A DNA stretch of 64,000 nt from Serendipita indica DSM 11827 (taxonomy: Eukaryota > Basidiomycota > Agaricomycetes > Sebacinales > Serendipitaceae), in NCBI GenBank assembly GCA_910890315.1, contig CAJVGD010000001.1, positions 1,736,001 to 1,800,000 on the forward strand. Direction: 5' to 3'. Shown here piece by piece: positions 34,656-47,012 of the stretch (positions are counted from its first letter, which is position 1; the number at the start of each line of letters is the position of its first letter). A program made the position numbers and the translations under genes. Under the pieces are notes generated by a model. It made no database searches and was not told the origin of the DNA. It was given only the letters and a program-made list of their open reading frames with translations.

Positions 34656-35559
34656 CTATAGTTTCTCTATGTCGCGAGGGATACCTTCGAATGCCGGTGG
34701 AACTACAGCAATAGGGGAGAGCGATTCGTAGTCTGGCGGCGGCATGCTGTAGATTGTGGTTGGTGGCGAGCCAGGAGGAGGACCTGGTGTTCTGAGAACG
34801 CTTCTTCGTGCTGTTGATGACCCGCGAGACAAGAGGGAACGGCAATAATACGCAAACCCCCTAGCCCCTCGTATTGATTCGAGGCTCCTTCTACCCTCGA
34901 TCCTATCCGGTGTATTGTCGAGAAATCCAGCATATACACTCTCATTGTCCGAAGCTGTACGTTTTGATATGCGACGAGAGCGGATGCACCACCAGGTCGT
35001 GAATATCAGGACCAGCGCGCCGAAGCAAACCCACGCCGCTATGAAGATAGTTTGGGCCCTCACTGAGCCTAGGAATATATTACGGGTCTCCGGGCCCCCC
35101 TCATCTCCTTTGGCTAGACAGCTCGTCTCGTTGCTTGCCCGGACAGTATAGTACCCGCCTTGTGGATGTGAATGATAGTTAATAGGACTAAGGAGCCTTA
35201 CTAGACAGAGTGGTGGCACCCTGAGAATCCGTGATATTGAGACGGACCTCTGTATTTGGTTGCTCTTCTACGGTCCATTGGTAGGGGCTGGAGGAGAGGT
35301 TCTGGTATTGATGCAGAACAACCGTGCCATTTGCTGAGATATGATTAGACTAAAATAGGTGTTAAAACTGACATACTTGCCGCTTACGATTCGAAGGATA
35401 TAGGGGGGTTTGCCTCCAATAAAGTTTGCCACGGCAGGTTGACATGAAGCAAGCGGCGTTCTATGAGATTTAGTCAAAGATTATGAAATTATCGAAGAGA
35501 ACATACGGTGACGATACGTCCGGGACGTCTTGCGAGGACGCAAAGTTTAACGAGGCCAT
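34656..35559 (-). CDS. Single-pass membrane protein, related ectodomain, different tail
   Basis: The ectodomain reads SPTPLASCQPAVANFIGGKP, PYILRIVS, then ANGTVVLHQYQNLSSSPYQW, TVEEQPNTEVRLNITDS. This is the CQPA/GGxPPY family seen in the neighbouring gene. A membrane span follows (TIFIAAWVCFGALVLIFTTW) with a basic stop-transfer (CIRSRRISKRT). The tail is Pro-rich (RTPGPPPGSPPTTIYSMPPP) and lacks the ISPSLESKLRAARY module. One intron (about 35347-35393) can only be spliced in frame with a GC donor (GCAAGT...CAG). The start at 35559 lacks a signal peptide, so an upstream exon is likely missing. Function unknown. Confidence 0.6.
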
Positions 35560-36155
35560 TCGGGTCGGACGGGAGAGATACTTGGACCCAGGGTGTAGCT
35601 GTGTAGGGGCCTAATAAGAGTGGACTTTCCGTTGTAATGAGGGCGGATATGAGGATCGATAGCTCCGACCGTTGCTATGCTCTAGCGCACAACCGCCTTG
35701 ATCTTGACTTTGCAAACAACTATAGAGTATGGTGGCCATCGTGACCTAAACGAAGAACAATCCTCAGATTGATGGCGCTTGTTCAAACTGGAGTAAATGG
35801 GCAAATTGCCTTAGGGTGCTGCCGCATGAATAGAGGCTGACAAATCCAAAAAAAGCACTAATATGCGTCTTCTGCAAAGGAAACCGAAAGAATGTGGCCG
35901 ATGTTGGTGAAATTTGTCTGCAGATTGTGATCACAAGTCCCCGAGCGACAAGATATCCCGGCTGGTTGTCTCTAGTATGCCATCATCACGTTATTTGGTG
36001 TCACAATGGCAGCATAACGGGCTGAGCGCCGAGCCCGCCAACAAGGCGGCATCCGAGATGAGTAGTCCACAATGCTTGGAGTCCGCCATCTCTGCAAGTT
36101 TCTCTCCTGGACGCCCATCCTCTGCAAACCTTGGAACCCTCCTCTATATCGATTT
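35560..36155. other. Upstream region between membrane-protein gene and prolyl oligopeptidase
   Basis: About 600 bases between divergent genes. It may contain a missing signal-peptide exon of the membrane protein and the first in-frame ATG (36072) of the peptidase. No other gene is supported. Confidence 0.4.
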
Positions 36156-39041
36156 ATGTCTTCCGGAAAACCATCTCCGACGCCCTGGAAGCCAGGACTC
36201 TACCCGCCAGCCAGGCGCGATGACCATGTTGATGTGTACAAGAGTGCAAAGCACGGAGAGGTCAAGGTTCATGATCCATACGTTTGGTTAGAAACCCCCA
36301 ATGACGAACAGCGAACCTGGATCAACGGTATGCTGTTTGGGATTTGGCGCTTGTTGGTGCAATCTGACCGGAATGCAGATCAAGTTGCGATGACGAATGA
36401 GTATCTGGATAGGATTCCTGAGCGGAGCAAACTCAAAGATATTTTGATGCAAAACATCAACTTTCCTAGGGTCAGCCGCGCGTGCATGTGACCCAGATGA
36501 CCAGACACTGACCAGTACGTAGTTCGGACCACCTGCTTTCAAGGGTGATAAGCGCTGGTACTGGTACTATAACACCGGTCTACAAGCTCAGAGCGTGTTG
36601 TACCGATCAAAGGACGAACGTCTGCCCGACTTCTCTCAAAAGGACGATGGCCCAGGAGGAGAAGTTTTCTTTGACGTTAGTACATATCCTATTATCATGA
36701 GATTCTGATGCCCTTTGCAGCCCAACCTCTTGTCCAAGGATGGCACTTCGGCGTTTGCGGTGACGGCGTTCTCACCCGACGGAAAATACTTTGCATACGG
36801 CATATCTGTGGCTGGTTCGGATTCGTTTACCATCTACGTGCGGAAAACAACGGAACCATTCAGGCAAGAGGGAGATGACCGACCGGACCACCAAGCCAGT
36901 GATATACTTCGCTACGTCAAGTTCTCTTCAATCGAGTGGACGTATGATAATAAGGGCTTCTTCTATCAAGTGGGTATCCGAATCTCTTTTCCCTCTCCTG
37001 ACCTCTTTCTTTAGCGCTTCCCGGACAGGGAATCTCACGGAGAGCTTAATTCTGGGAAAGCAGGTACTGAAACAAATAAGGATCTCAATGCAATGATATG
37101 CTATCACCGCCTGGGGACGCCACAGGGTAAGATTCCGCGTTAGTAAAAGTTATGGCGAAGTATCAACCTTATTTCCAGCCGAGGATATCCTCGTCTGGAA
37201 GGATGATGAAAATCCCGAGTGGCTTTTCGGTACGCAGGTCACCAAGTCTGACGACGGCAAATATCTCGCACTCTACATTTCCAAGGACACTGCTCGAGTA
37301 CGTACCGAATCCTGTCTTTTGTCATTGTACTAACCTCCGCAAAGCAACACAAATTATGGATTGCCGATCTAACGCAGAATGATATTGGTCCCGATATCAA
37401 GTGGATCAAGCTCGTCGACGACTTTGAGGCAGACTTCACAATGTGAGCAGAGAAGTTGACTACGTCTCTCATTGCTCACCTGTTATAGCCTCGGAAACGA
37501 CGGCACCAAGTTTTATCTGCAAACAACAAAGGATGCACCGCGTGACAAGGTCGTCTCGGTGAATATTGCAGACAGTAAGCCGACTTTCGTGGATTTGATC
37601 CCCGAGGATCCCGAGGCGAATATCGAGTCGGCCGTTATAGCTGGGGATCATTTTATTGTTACCTATACACGAAACGTCCGTCTGATTTACCTTCTATATA
37701 TACCCCACTCACCCCTGGATTAGGTACAAGACGAGCTCTATCTTTATTCGAAATCAGGTGAACGGCTACAACGACTGCTTCCGAACTTTGTTGGATCCAT
37801 CGGCGTGTCTGCAAAAGAAAATGAGTCCTGGTTCTTTGTCACGGCGACAGGGTTCACAACTCCAGGAACTATCTACCATTATGATTTCAAGGCCCAAGAC
37901 CAGAAAGGTCTCCAACTATTCAGAGACACCCAGGTCAAAGGAATCAAAGCCGACGACTTTATTGCTCACCAGGTGCATTGAATCTTGCTTCTCTTTCTAC
38001 ATACTAACAATTTGCAGGAATGGTGCACCTCGAAAGACGGCACTCGTATTCCCATGTTCATCGTCAGACCAAAAGGCGTCGAGAAGGATGGAACAGCACC
38101 CGCGATCCTCTACGGTTACGGCGGCTTCTCGTATTCAATCACGCCTTCATTCTCGGCCACAAAGCTCACGACAATCAAGTCCTACGGCATGATCTCCGTC
38201 ATAGCAAATATCCGAGGTGGGGCAGAATTTGGCGAAGAGTGGCATCTAGCTGGAACGAAAGAACGCAAGCACAATGTGTTTGACGACTTTATTGCGGTCG
38301 CGTACGTTTTTGTTCTAGTGGTTCGATACAGCACCTGCTGACGGGTTGGCAGAGAGCATCTTACAAAGACTGGCTGGGCCGCACCGGGCAAAATAGCAAT
38401 CAACGGCGCATCAAACGGTGGACTCCTCGTCGCAGCATGCTTGAACAGAGCACCTCCAGGTACATTTGGCGCAGCCGTCGCAGAAGTCGGTGTGCTCGAC
38501 ATGCTCAAGGTACTCGCTTCTCTCTCTTTGTTGACTTTTCTGACTTTTATTCAAGTTTGCAGACTTTACGATTGGAGAAGCGTGGACGGCGGACTATGGT
38601 AACCCGCACAAGCCAGACGAATTTGACTACATTTACCCAATCTCGCCGCTGCACAATGTCCCGGATCAAGAGTTTCCACCGACGTTGCTCATGACTGCGG
38701 ACCGTAAGCTGCTCGCTAAACTCATGACTCCCGACGCTAACTCTTGAGCCAGATGATGATCGCGTCGTACCTCTGCATACATTCAAACATGCAGCAACTT
38801 TGCAGCACACACTGTCCAAAAACCCTCACCCACTCCTGGTCCGTATCGAGACTTCTGCTGGACATGGGGCTGGAAAGTCTACTGAGAAGATGTGAGCACC
38901 AGCGTTATGAATTGGAATTTCAATGTGCTTACAATACCACCTAGAATACAAGAAGCGGCCGATAAATGGAGCTTCGTGGCATACTCAATGGGCGTGCCAT
39001 GGAAAGACTCAGAGTCGCGTCCAGCAAAGGATGAACTGTAA
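36156..39041 (+). CDS. Prolyl oligopeptidase (S9A) ending in KDEL
   Basis: Serine peptidase that cleaves short peptides after proline. The N-terminal block ([20 protein letters not shown]) and propeller repeats are followed by the alpha/beta hydrolase domain. The nucleophile motif is [13 protein letters not shown] (Ser in G-A-S-N-G, ~38405). The acid region is [11 protein letters not shown] (~38755) and the His region [12 protein letters not shown] (~38865). [17 protein letters not shown] and [18 protein letters not shown] are other family hallmarks. About ten short introns are present. ATG 36156 ([11 protein letters not shown]) was chosen; 36072 is an in-frame alternative adding a Trp/Pro-rich, not clearly secretory, 28 residues. 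The last residues are SRPAKDEL, the classical ER retention signal, which is odd for a protein family that is normally cytosolic. Confidence 0.93.
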
Positions 39042-39198
39042 TTGGTTTGGTATGCAATATGCATCTATCGCTACCAAGAATAAACGTGATGGATACAGTG
39101 ACCATGGTGAGACCAAGTAAGATACGTGAACATCAGAAAGACTGGACCAGATTCTAATTTTGTTGTTCTACGAGAGAGGAATGATTGAGGGAAGTGAA

Positions 39199-41136
39199 TT
39201 AAAGTGCATTCCAAGTCCGTCCTTGTGGGTGGAGATCCGTCTCCGAGTCGACAGCCGTCCTATCGTGGGCAAACGGATGTCGCTGCGGCTCGGCATTCCA
39301 GTCGTCGTCTTCCTCTTCAATCGGCGGTTGTACTGAATCTCGATACCGACGCAATGGGATAGCATTGCGCTCATGGTCGGCCGTCGTTGTCGTGTCAGTC
39401 ATTAAGCTTGTCGAATCTCGAAACTTGAATCCGGATATTGATCTCAAGGTTGAGAAGCGCACGGTTCGACTCGTTGGATCGGCTGAGAACGGATCAGAAT
39501 CACAGGTCTTAATGAATGCGATGATCGACGCACGAGGGTTGGCTTGAAAATCCTGTATGGTAGTTACTTCTTGAGGTGTCGAGTACATTCCACGGAGGGA
39601 TAGGACAAGACGACTACATGCGACAGAAGCCACCGACACGACCAGCCTGCTTATCGTCAGCATTGAGAGCCGGAGACAAAGATGTCTCATACAAGGAATC
39701 GGCCATGGGTTGCCAGAGCTAAAAGTAGATGAGAAAGGTTTGTACGAGGAAGAATTAGACGCACTGGTTGTAGAATTGTCCCTAGAACTTGGAAGAATAG
39801 TGCAACTGTATGATGGGTAAGGAGCAATCATGATCCTCGTTACAAAGACAAACCAAAGACGACCAGATAGTACTGTGTACCACTGAAAAGAGTGAGATAC
39901 ATCTGGGAGGATACTATGTGAGCTTACTGTTTGAGCATGGTCCGAAGAATTGGTGCGACACCGACGGCTGATAGTTGCCAAACCTTCCACAGTAGAAGTG
40001 TAAAGATCATCGTCTCTACGACGAGAATGATGGCATATAGGAAGAACAGCTCGCTTGGTGAAGAACGTTTGCAGATGGTAAGCGATTGTGGCGCTGCCCA
40101 AAGTTTTAGCAAATGATGCCCGGTGAACACGGGTTTTTTGTCACAGCTCACCTTCGCGAACCAGTTTGAAATCGTCCTGCGAAACAGAAATTAGGACACA
40201 CACGGGCCGGGTGGTGTGAAACGAACCGGTGGCTGAACTTTCCGAATGGCCAATGCAGTTGCGATGCCAGTGAGGAAGACGAAGCCGAGGAAGGCACCGA
40301 ATAGCTTATTACGCGCATACATGGCCCAGAGTCGTAGCATGAGGACGACTACGAACCGTGAGTAAGAAACCCACAGAAAGCCGCAGGCAACGCCCACCTT
40401 CGATCACGGCAACGCTGATCTAAATAAAGACATGAGTATTGTCGCAAGAGGAACCATCATCGCGTCTCAGACTTACCACGGATCCGTAGGCTGCGATATC
40501 GAGAATAGGGCCGCATCTAATAAGCGGGTGTTTTCAGAACATTGAGGGTTGCAGTCATTTGAATACTTACGCCTAATTCGGAAGCAGACGTCAGAAGGTG
40601 TGGACACATGGCACGGAGAAGCACTGACCAAGGCCGAAAGTCGTTCGTCTCGCTCGTGTGCATAGACCCAAAACCGGATGATAGAGTGCACAATGGGGAA
40701 GTACCGGTTCTGCATGAAGATAAGGTGATCTTGTGGTGGTGAGTTGAGAAATGCTCACAATGATGAAGAGAGTCTTGGATACGCTCCAGGAATCGAATGC
40801 CCAGATGAATTCGAGCTCTTCCGGACTGGGGATGATTAGAGAGACAGGATGGGCACAGGAAACGCATCCTACAAGGTCAATATAACATCATACACCATAA
40901 AGACAATCGTCGCGAGGAGTAGCTATCAAAGTCTGAGTTGACTATGTCGATATCAACGGTGGGGAGCATTCTGACCCGTTCGCCTGAATACATAAATGAT
41001 TTCAGCAGCCAAACTACAAGGAAGTATCGTGTTACATACCTTCGAGATGGGTTCGTGTCCATACGAGCAGCTGGTCGACTGTCACCCCCTCTGGAAGGTT
41101 CATGAGCACCGGGGCTGGCGAAGGGCCCGCGGGCAT
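39199..41136 (-). CDS. Fungal multi-pass membrane protein (DUF6533-like)
   Basis: Exon 1 (ATG 41136) reads MPAGPSPAPVLMNLPEGVTV. A following exon has IVFMVYDVILTL and a further one PEELEFIWAFDSWSVSKTLF and NRYFPIVHSII. This spacing (YD..LTL, E..IW, K.LF, NRY) is typical of DUF6533 proteins of Agaricomycetes. Further hydrophobic segments are FVVVLMLRLWAMYARNKLFG, LGFVFLTGIATALAI and FFLYAIILVVETMIFTLLLW. About six to seven spans are likely, with a cytoplasmic C-terminus (MTDTTTTADHERNAIPLRRY) ending at 39199. At least seven introns occur. The joins around 40450-40680 are not settled. Function unknown. It converges with the peptidase gene, with 157 bases between stops. Confidence 0.7.
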
Positions 41137-41410
41137 TGCAAGTTTTGTGACGCGTTGATCCTGGTTATTTGCAGTTGTCGTCGGGAGCAAGGAGCATGAA
41201 TTATAATGGACTCTGGAATGATGCGAGAACCTCGGAAGACGCCAAAGGCCTATGGCAGCTGGATACAAGGCCGCTATCTCACGGCCGTTTGCATTGGAAG
41301 AAGCGGCGTAAACTGCCAAATAAGCGTCGGCGCTGCTGAGCCCCTTTTTTTTACAAGAATTTGGGACGAGGGCGGGGTCAAAGGTGTGGTCCACACGTAG
41401 TTTGGCAACC
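41137..41410. promoter_or_regulatory. Shared upstream region, membrane protein / ATG7
   Basis: 274 bases between divergent ATGs. A poly-T run at about 41344-41352 lies upstream of ATG7. No specific site is recognised. Confidence 0.4.
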
Positions 41411-44024
41411 ATGGCCACCTTGCAATTTACGCCGTTTACATCCCAAGTCTCTCCGCAGCTGTGGCATCAGCTCTCAAAGCTCAAGATTGATGTTCTTAAA
41501 CTCTCAAAGGACTCGATTAGCCTAGACGCCACCTATGGCGCCGGCCGGACAATCGTCGACCGCGAGACGGGCAAGGATATCGCATTAGGATGCACTCTCA
41601 ACGCGTCTGGCGATGGATTCTCAAAGGATACATTCACGTACGCGCTCTCCTTCCACGGCGCCTTTGGGTATGCTGAGTGTAGCGGCATAGACCAGCAGCA
41701 AACGTCGCCGTTGCATCTGGAACCGTATTCAACTTTAACACGATTGAAGAGTTTAAAGACGCGAATAAAAAGGCACTATTCGCCCAAATCGCTGACAAAG
41801 TATGCGCAATCGATGCAGCGAGTGAGCACAGACGCTGAGAGATATATACTAGATCTGGGCTTCGTTTGATACCGACAGTCCACAATTGTCAAGTTTCCTT
41901 CTGATTACGTTTGCCGATCTCAAAAAGTACAAGTTCTTCTACTGGTTCGCCTTTCCGGCCTTTGTCCCTGCAGACCCTTGGGTGGCAGAGGGCCAGGGAC
42001 TAGTCTCTGCAGAAAGCGTCCTCGGTTCTCAAAAGGTGGTTACATCTACATTCTAGTGCATACTTACTGAATGCATACAGCTCGAAGACATTGCTGCAGT
42101 CGTCCCAACACACCCACAAGCCTTTCTCATTCGGGAGATTGGTGGGAAACTCGAGACTGCGCCGATTACACAATATGCCACCTTTTTCAAAGACACACCA
42201 GAGCAATCTGTGAGCATAACGATATACACACACGGAGCTTTGGCTGACTCCGCAAAAGAGAACGGTTGCCTTTCTCGACCCATCGTCTGATCCTCAATCC
42301 CCCGGGTGGCCTTTATTGAATATATTGGCGTACCTGTTCCATACACAACCCAACGCCCGCAAACATCAAGTTCTCTGCTGGAGGGATACAGTCATCCCAG
42401 AAGCCGGACACTGGAGATCACGCTGGGCAACCATTTGCGCCAACGAGAAGACACTCTCCGGTACACGTCCATCCGCAGTCGGTTGGGAACGCAATGCCCA
42501 AGGCAAGCTTTCCCCTCGCATGGCCGACTTGGGCTCCTCGATGGACCCACTACAACTCGCCGACCAGGCGCTGGGATTAAACTTGAAGTTGATGAGATGG
42601 CGTATCCTACCTGCTCTCGACCTCGAAAGGGTCGCGGACACGAAATGTCTGTTGCTGGGAGCGGGCACATTGGGTTGCTACGTCGCGCGAACGCTCATGG
42701 CGTGGGGCGTCAAGAAGATTTCACTCGTCGATTCGTCCAAAGTCTCGTTTTCGAACCCCGTCAGGCAACCCTTGTTCGAGTTTGAAGACTGTCTGGACGG
42801 TGGCCGGCCCAAAGCCGAGTGTGCTGCCGAAAGGCTGAAGAAGATTTACCCAGGGATCGATGCAAATGGCTATTCGATGTTCATTCCGATGCCCGGACAC
42901 CCGATAGCCAAAGAATCGTTGGAGCAGACGAAGAGGGACGTTGCGCAGCTTGAAAGACTGATCGACGAACACGACGTCGTCTTTTTGCTCATGGATTCTA
43001 GAGAGAGCAGATGGCTCCCGTCAATCGTGGCCGCCTCGAAGAACAAGGTGCGTCCATACCGCGCTGCATGGAGCGTGCGGGTTCTGTGGAATGTGATCAA
43101 ACTGAAATGGGTGGAGCAGATCGTAATGAATGCGGCGCTGGGCTTTGATACATTTGTCGTGATGCGGCATGGCGCGCGCGCCACTTCGTACCCGGCGGGT
43201 CATGCCGGCGTCAAGCTTGGCTGCTACTATTGTAACGATGTCGTCGCTCCTACAGATGTGCGTGATTTTTCTTTTCCCCTCTTGCTTGGAAAATTCTGTC
43301 CTTCTGACGACGGCGCCTCGCCCTCTGATCCAGTCCCTGACCGACCGCACCCTCGACCAAATGTGTACAGTGACTCGACCAGGCCTGGCATCCATCGCCT
43401 CTTCGACATGCGTGGAGCTCCTGGTATCGATGCTCCAACATCCAGATGGGTGAGTTCCACCTATTCCCGCCTAGTCTCGGTTTGTCCGGCTCTCCGAGAC
43501 GGCGCCACCACCACCACCTATCTCGTACACACCCTACAGGCGAGGAAAGCGCTGACGACGCCGCGGATTCGATTCCTGCGCTATTCAATATTTTTTTTAG
43601 ACTCCACGCACCGGCGCCGCCCAACAATCCACAACGCGTTCCTGGCGAGGATGAGGGCGAGGGAACGAGCATCCTCGGTTTGGTCCCCCATCAGATTCGT
43701 GGTTACCTAGGCCAGTTTAGAAACATTTTGGTGACAGGACAGCAATTTGAACGATGCACCGGTTGTAGCGAAAAGGTGGGAGCACAGTTTTTTTTTCCTT
43801 CTTTTTTGCCAGTCTCCCACTCCACTCCACACTTTGATTGACCCGAGGTTCCTTCCACGCAGGTCATTCAGGCGTACGAGGCTCAGGGCTTCCCACTCCT
43901 TCTCCGAGTGTTCAACGAAGAGGGCTTCCTGGAGCAACTTACTGGTCTCGACAAGCTCCAAGAAGAATCGCAGGCGGCACTGGATGAGATTGAGGGCCTC
44001 AACTCGGACGAAGACGACTTTTGA
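41411..44024 (+). CDS. ATG7: Autophagy E1-like enzyme Atg7
   Basis: Activates the ubiquitin-like proteins Atg8 and Atg12 for autophagosome formation. The N-terminal domain starts [20 protein letters not shown] and continues through [16 protein letters not shown] and [20 protein letters not shown]. The adenylation domain has [20 protein letters not shown] (~42655), [20 protein letters not shown] and [16 protein letters not shown]. The zinc CxxC pair is KLGCYYCND (~43215), paired with CTGC (~43755). The catalytic Cys lies in [17 protein letters not shown] (~43355). The acidic C-terminus ends NSDEDDF. Introns at about 41622-41690, 41801-41851, 42036-42080, 42210-42255, 43048-43111, 43257-43337, 43449-43520 and 43777-43861 are inferred from frame and GT-AG ends. 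Confidence 0.95.
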
Positions 44025-44721
44025 ATGGATGGGGTAGAATGCCTTTTTGGCGGCGGCATTTGGGCCGCCTCGCTAGGTTCGATTGCAGACAAGGACGTAT
44101 ACAATTCTTCTGAAAGTGTGGAATAATAAGCACCGCATGCGAGGGGGAGGAGTGAATGCTGGAACAGAGACACACTATACGCGATAAGTCGATAAACAGA
44201 CTGATGGCGGGACGATCATATTGGTCGGCGGTGGATGCGATGATAAGCCAGGCCCAGTGGTGGTGGTGGGTGTGTGATGGGTGTGGGAGATAGGCGGGAG
44301 ATGAGACGATACAGCCCGATAAGATGAGATGGATATGTGACGGAGAGAAAAAGTTACGGCGTGCAAAAGCACCTTTGCAAGTCCGTAACTGCCCAGAGAA
44401 AGGAGAGCAAAACCATGAGCCCAAGGAATAAGAAGAAAAGGAGCGGCGGTGAATGTTGTTAAGAAAACCGAATGCGTGCGATGCAGGTAGGAATACACTT
44501 GCAGGGAGGAGAGTGTGAAGCGCCATAATCAAAGGGTGGAGATGCAACGGCTAGCCAAGACTTTAGAGTTGCGGGGGCGAGGTTGGCTCGACAGATTGTT
44601 ACTCACGAGGAAGTGTTTGAAAGCGTAGCCTCGACGCTGGAATGGCCAATAAAATCATAGACTGGATGAGCTGAGACGGCGAGTGAGGCGGGTGCGCCCT
44701 AGTCCTGGGAGGAGTGGGCTC
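44025..44721. other. Long convergent intergenic region
   Basis: About 700 bases between the ATG7 stop and the stop of a minus-strand gene. The minus strand has long open frames across it, but they are low in complexity, show no domain and look like chance frames in GC-balanced 3' flank. Confidence 0.4.
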
Positions 44722-45492
44722 TCAACGCCTAACGGTCGACTCCGGCTCAACGGTGCGATGCTTGACTGTTGATGTTCGTATTTGTTCTCCACCACCAGCA
44801 GTTCCACCGGCCGTCATGGAGCCTCCACCAGCGGTGCCACCCAGCAAAGTTCCGGTCGCGTTTCGTCTGCTGGCGATTCCACTCGCGCTCGGATTGAGTA
44901 CAACATCGACGGGCCATGTTGTTCTCCGGCCATGTTGATCGTCTAAACCGCCCGCCCCACCACCCAGACCTCCGGCGGCTGGCCGTCGCAGCGAGCCGCA
45001 CCTCGAATCCGACGCTGGCGCATTCCCCGAGAGCCGCAAGTTTTGGATTGGAAGCGTGTCGAGTATGTTCAGAGGATCGTCCGCCGCATCTCCTCCTCCT
45101 CCTGTGCTCGAGCCAGATATCGAACCTCCTCTGGGCCGCTGTTCTTCAAGCATTTGCCAGGCAGGGATATGCTGGCTGATGGGCGTAGGTGGCTGCTGGT
45201 GCCCGTACAGTCGATGCCTCTGGGTCGTAGGAGTGGGATTAGCAAGTGCATGCGGACTTGTAGCGCTTGTAGCTGGGATACTACCATGAGCGTGCCGAAA
45301 GTAATCGTTACTTCTAACATGGCTCGGTGACGGCGTCTGCGTGTACGCGCCCAAGGATCGCGCTTTTGGATCCACAATCCCCGGCTGGAGCTGTAATACG
45401 GCTGCATTCGAGTTTCGTCGACGAGCAGCGATAGACGGCGGCTCGGGGACGGTCACTTCTTGTCGGCCCCGCAAGTAGCTCGGCCTGCTCAT
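44722..45492 (-). CDS. Low-complexity hypothetical protein (Gly/Thr/Pro-rich)
   Basis: An open frame of about 256 residues from ATG 45492 (MSRPSYLRGRQEVTVPEPPS) to 44722. It has Ser/Thr/Pro-rich and Gly-rich stretches, including the imperfect repeat GGTAGGGSMTAGGTAGGGEQ near the C-terminus. No domain, signal peptide or membrane span was found. It may be an independent intrinsically disordered protein or the last part of a larger one, since the frame is open about 100 bases upstream. I do not recognise it. Confidence 0.5.
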   Translation of the reverse strand: MSRPSYLRGRQEVTVPEPPSIAARRRNSNAAVLQLQPGIVDPKARSLGAYTQTPSPSHVRSNDYFRHAHGSIPATSATSPHALANPTPTTQRHRLYGHQQPPTPISQHIPAWQMLEEQRPRGGSISGSSTGGGGDAADDPLNILDTLPIQNLRLSGNAPASDSRCGSLRRPAAGGLGGGAGGLDDQHGRRTTWPVDVVLNPSASGIASRRNATGTLLGGTAGGGSMTAGGTAGGGEQIRTSTVKHRTVEPESTVRR

Positions 45493-45861
45493 CAAGGACA
45501 ACTCGGAGACGCGTACTGCTATCGAGCCAGGTTGTACCGAGATTGTGAGCAATTTGTGGCGATTTATATGCGGCCCTTTGGCGCGTCGCAACGGTCGTGG
45601 TCAGTGTCCAAGAATCAAAGTGGAGCAAAGGCCACACAACTGAAAACAACAAAAACCCTTGGCCCAACGGTCGAAAGCGGCGAGAGCGGCATTCAATTTA
45701 CACGGTAATGCTTAATAACAATATTCAACTGTTATACTCCCCAGATCCCCCTGGTCGGGACCCCATTGCATGACGTTGAAAGCACCGTCGAAAGCTCGGT
45801 TCCCAGCCTCTGTACATTCTGATTCAGAAGCCCCCGGCAACTTTTGCAACTCGTACGGACT

Positions 45862-46821
45862 CTATAAGGAATATGAGAGCGCTCCACAAGTCCAAGGGGG
45901 GGGGAGACACCGCACGCACCCGTAGCCAAGGTCGGTCAGCTCGACCTGGCGGGGGGATCGCACCCCGCGCAAAATGTTCAGCATGAGTTCGTGGAGCTTT
46001 TCCTGCAACAAAGTTGCCGTCCCCGGCCAATGCCGACAGCTCTTCCAATGGGGAACATCGTCGTCGCCAGACTCGACCCACCCTAGATCATCAATCTTGA
46101 ATCCGGCAAGTATACTGGCGGCTCGAGCCGTATCCTGACGCCGCATGACCTCCTCGAGTCTGTCCCGGTACTGGTACTGTTGTGTTTGGTTCGATCAATT
46201 ACCGTTTTAGCATGCCGGCGAAGCAAACCTACTCACCAATAGGTCGACCGCCGAGGGAGGGAGAAGTGCACGACGGGACGCATTACTCGCTGCAAAAGTC
46301 GCCGGCGAATTGGAGGCCAAGTGGAGCGCGTCGGAGCACAAGGACGGATTGGAGATGATCGGGAAGTGTGCGGTCACGGCAGCGAGCAGAGGATCCGAAT
46401 TCATGTTGGCCCTATTGGACCCTCAAGGGTCAGAATTTTAGTCCCGATCCGGACTTTCATACCTCAGAGGTGCTTCGAGCGCGGCAGCGACAGTGTGCAT
46501 CATATACTGCTGACATCCAAGAACTGCATCGTGAACGGTCTGGAGAGTAACACCATGTTTCCCAGTCCAGGTTTCCTTTTCAACATTGTACACAAAGTGC
46601 AGAATGAGCTTGAGGGCGTCGGAAGACATGTTGAGTGGTAAGACGGTCGAGGCAGCTTGATCAATGCTAAAGTCGCCCAAAAGAACAGAGAGTGCGAGAC
46701 TCTGTGGCAAAAGGAGTGAATCGTGGACGTGAAAGACGACATTGTCTGTAGAACGAAACTGGAGACGAGGAGGTGGAAGATCTGGCGCAGAGGGCTTCCA
46801 GATGACTGAACCAGCAGACAT
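45862..46821 (-). CDS. BTB/POZ-domain protein
   Basis: The start codon at 46821 (MSAGSVIWKPSAPDLPPPRL) leads into a BTB fold: FRSTDNVVFHVHDSLLLPQS, ALSVLLGDF, DALKLILHFVYNVEKE, TLQTVHDAVLGCQQYMM. This order (hydrophobic strand, H-x-x-LLLPQS, helix) is typical of the many BTB proteins of Agaricomycetes. An intron near 46414-46460 leads to DPLLAAVTAHFPIISNPS, with Leu/Ala-rich helices as in the BACK-like part. Another at about 46182-46235 leads to YRDRLEEVMRRQDTARAASI. It ends near 45862. The substrate or partner (Cullin-3 adaptor or transcription factor-like) cannot be told. Confidence 0.75.
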
Positions 46822-47012
46822 GGAGGAGAACAAAGTGCGTGACAAACCCGAGACGGGTGACAATGTCTCGACGATATGTAATTGCGGGGACAAGATGCAA
46901 ATCTTTATCCTCACTGATTTCCTAAAAGTAAGAGATGATTAGAATAAGTCCTGTTCATGATTTGCTGGTGTCGTGGTCACTGTCAAAGATTTTGGACTGC
47001 GCCTCGTCAGCC
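46822..47012. promoter_or_regulatory. Shared upstream region, BTB protein / CCT1
   Basis: 191 bases between divergent ATGs. No clear heat-shock element or TATA box was seen. Confidence 0.35.

Noticed and set aside
43999-44547. 182-residue minus-strand open frame downstream of ATG7
   Set aside because: Overlaps the ATG7 3' end, has no domain, Cys/His-rich chance composition, and lies in a 3' flank.
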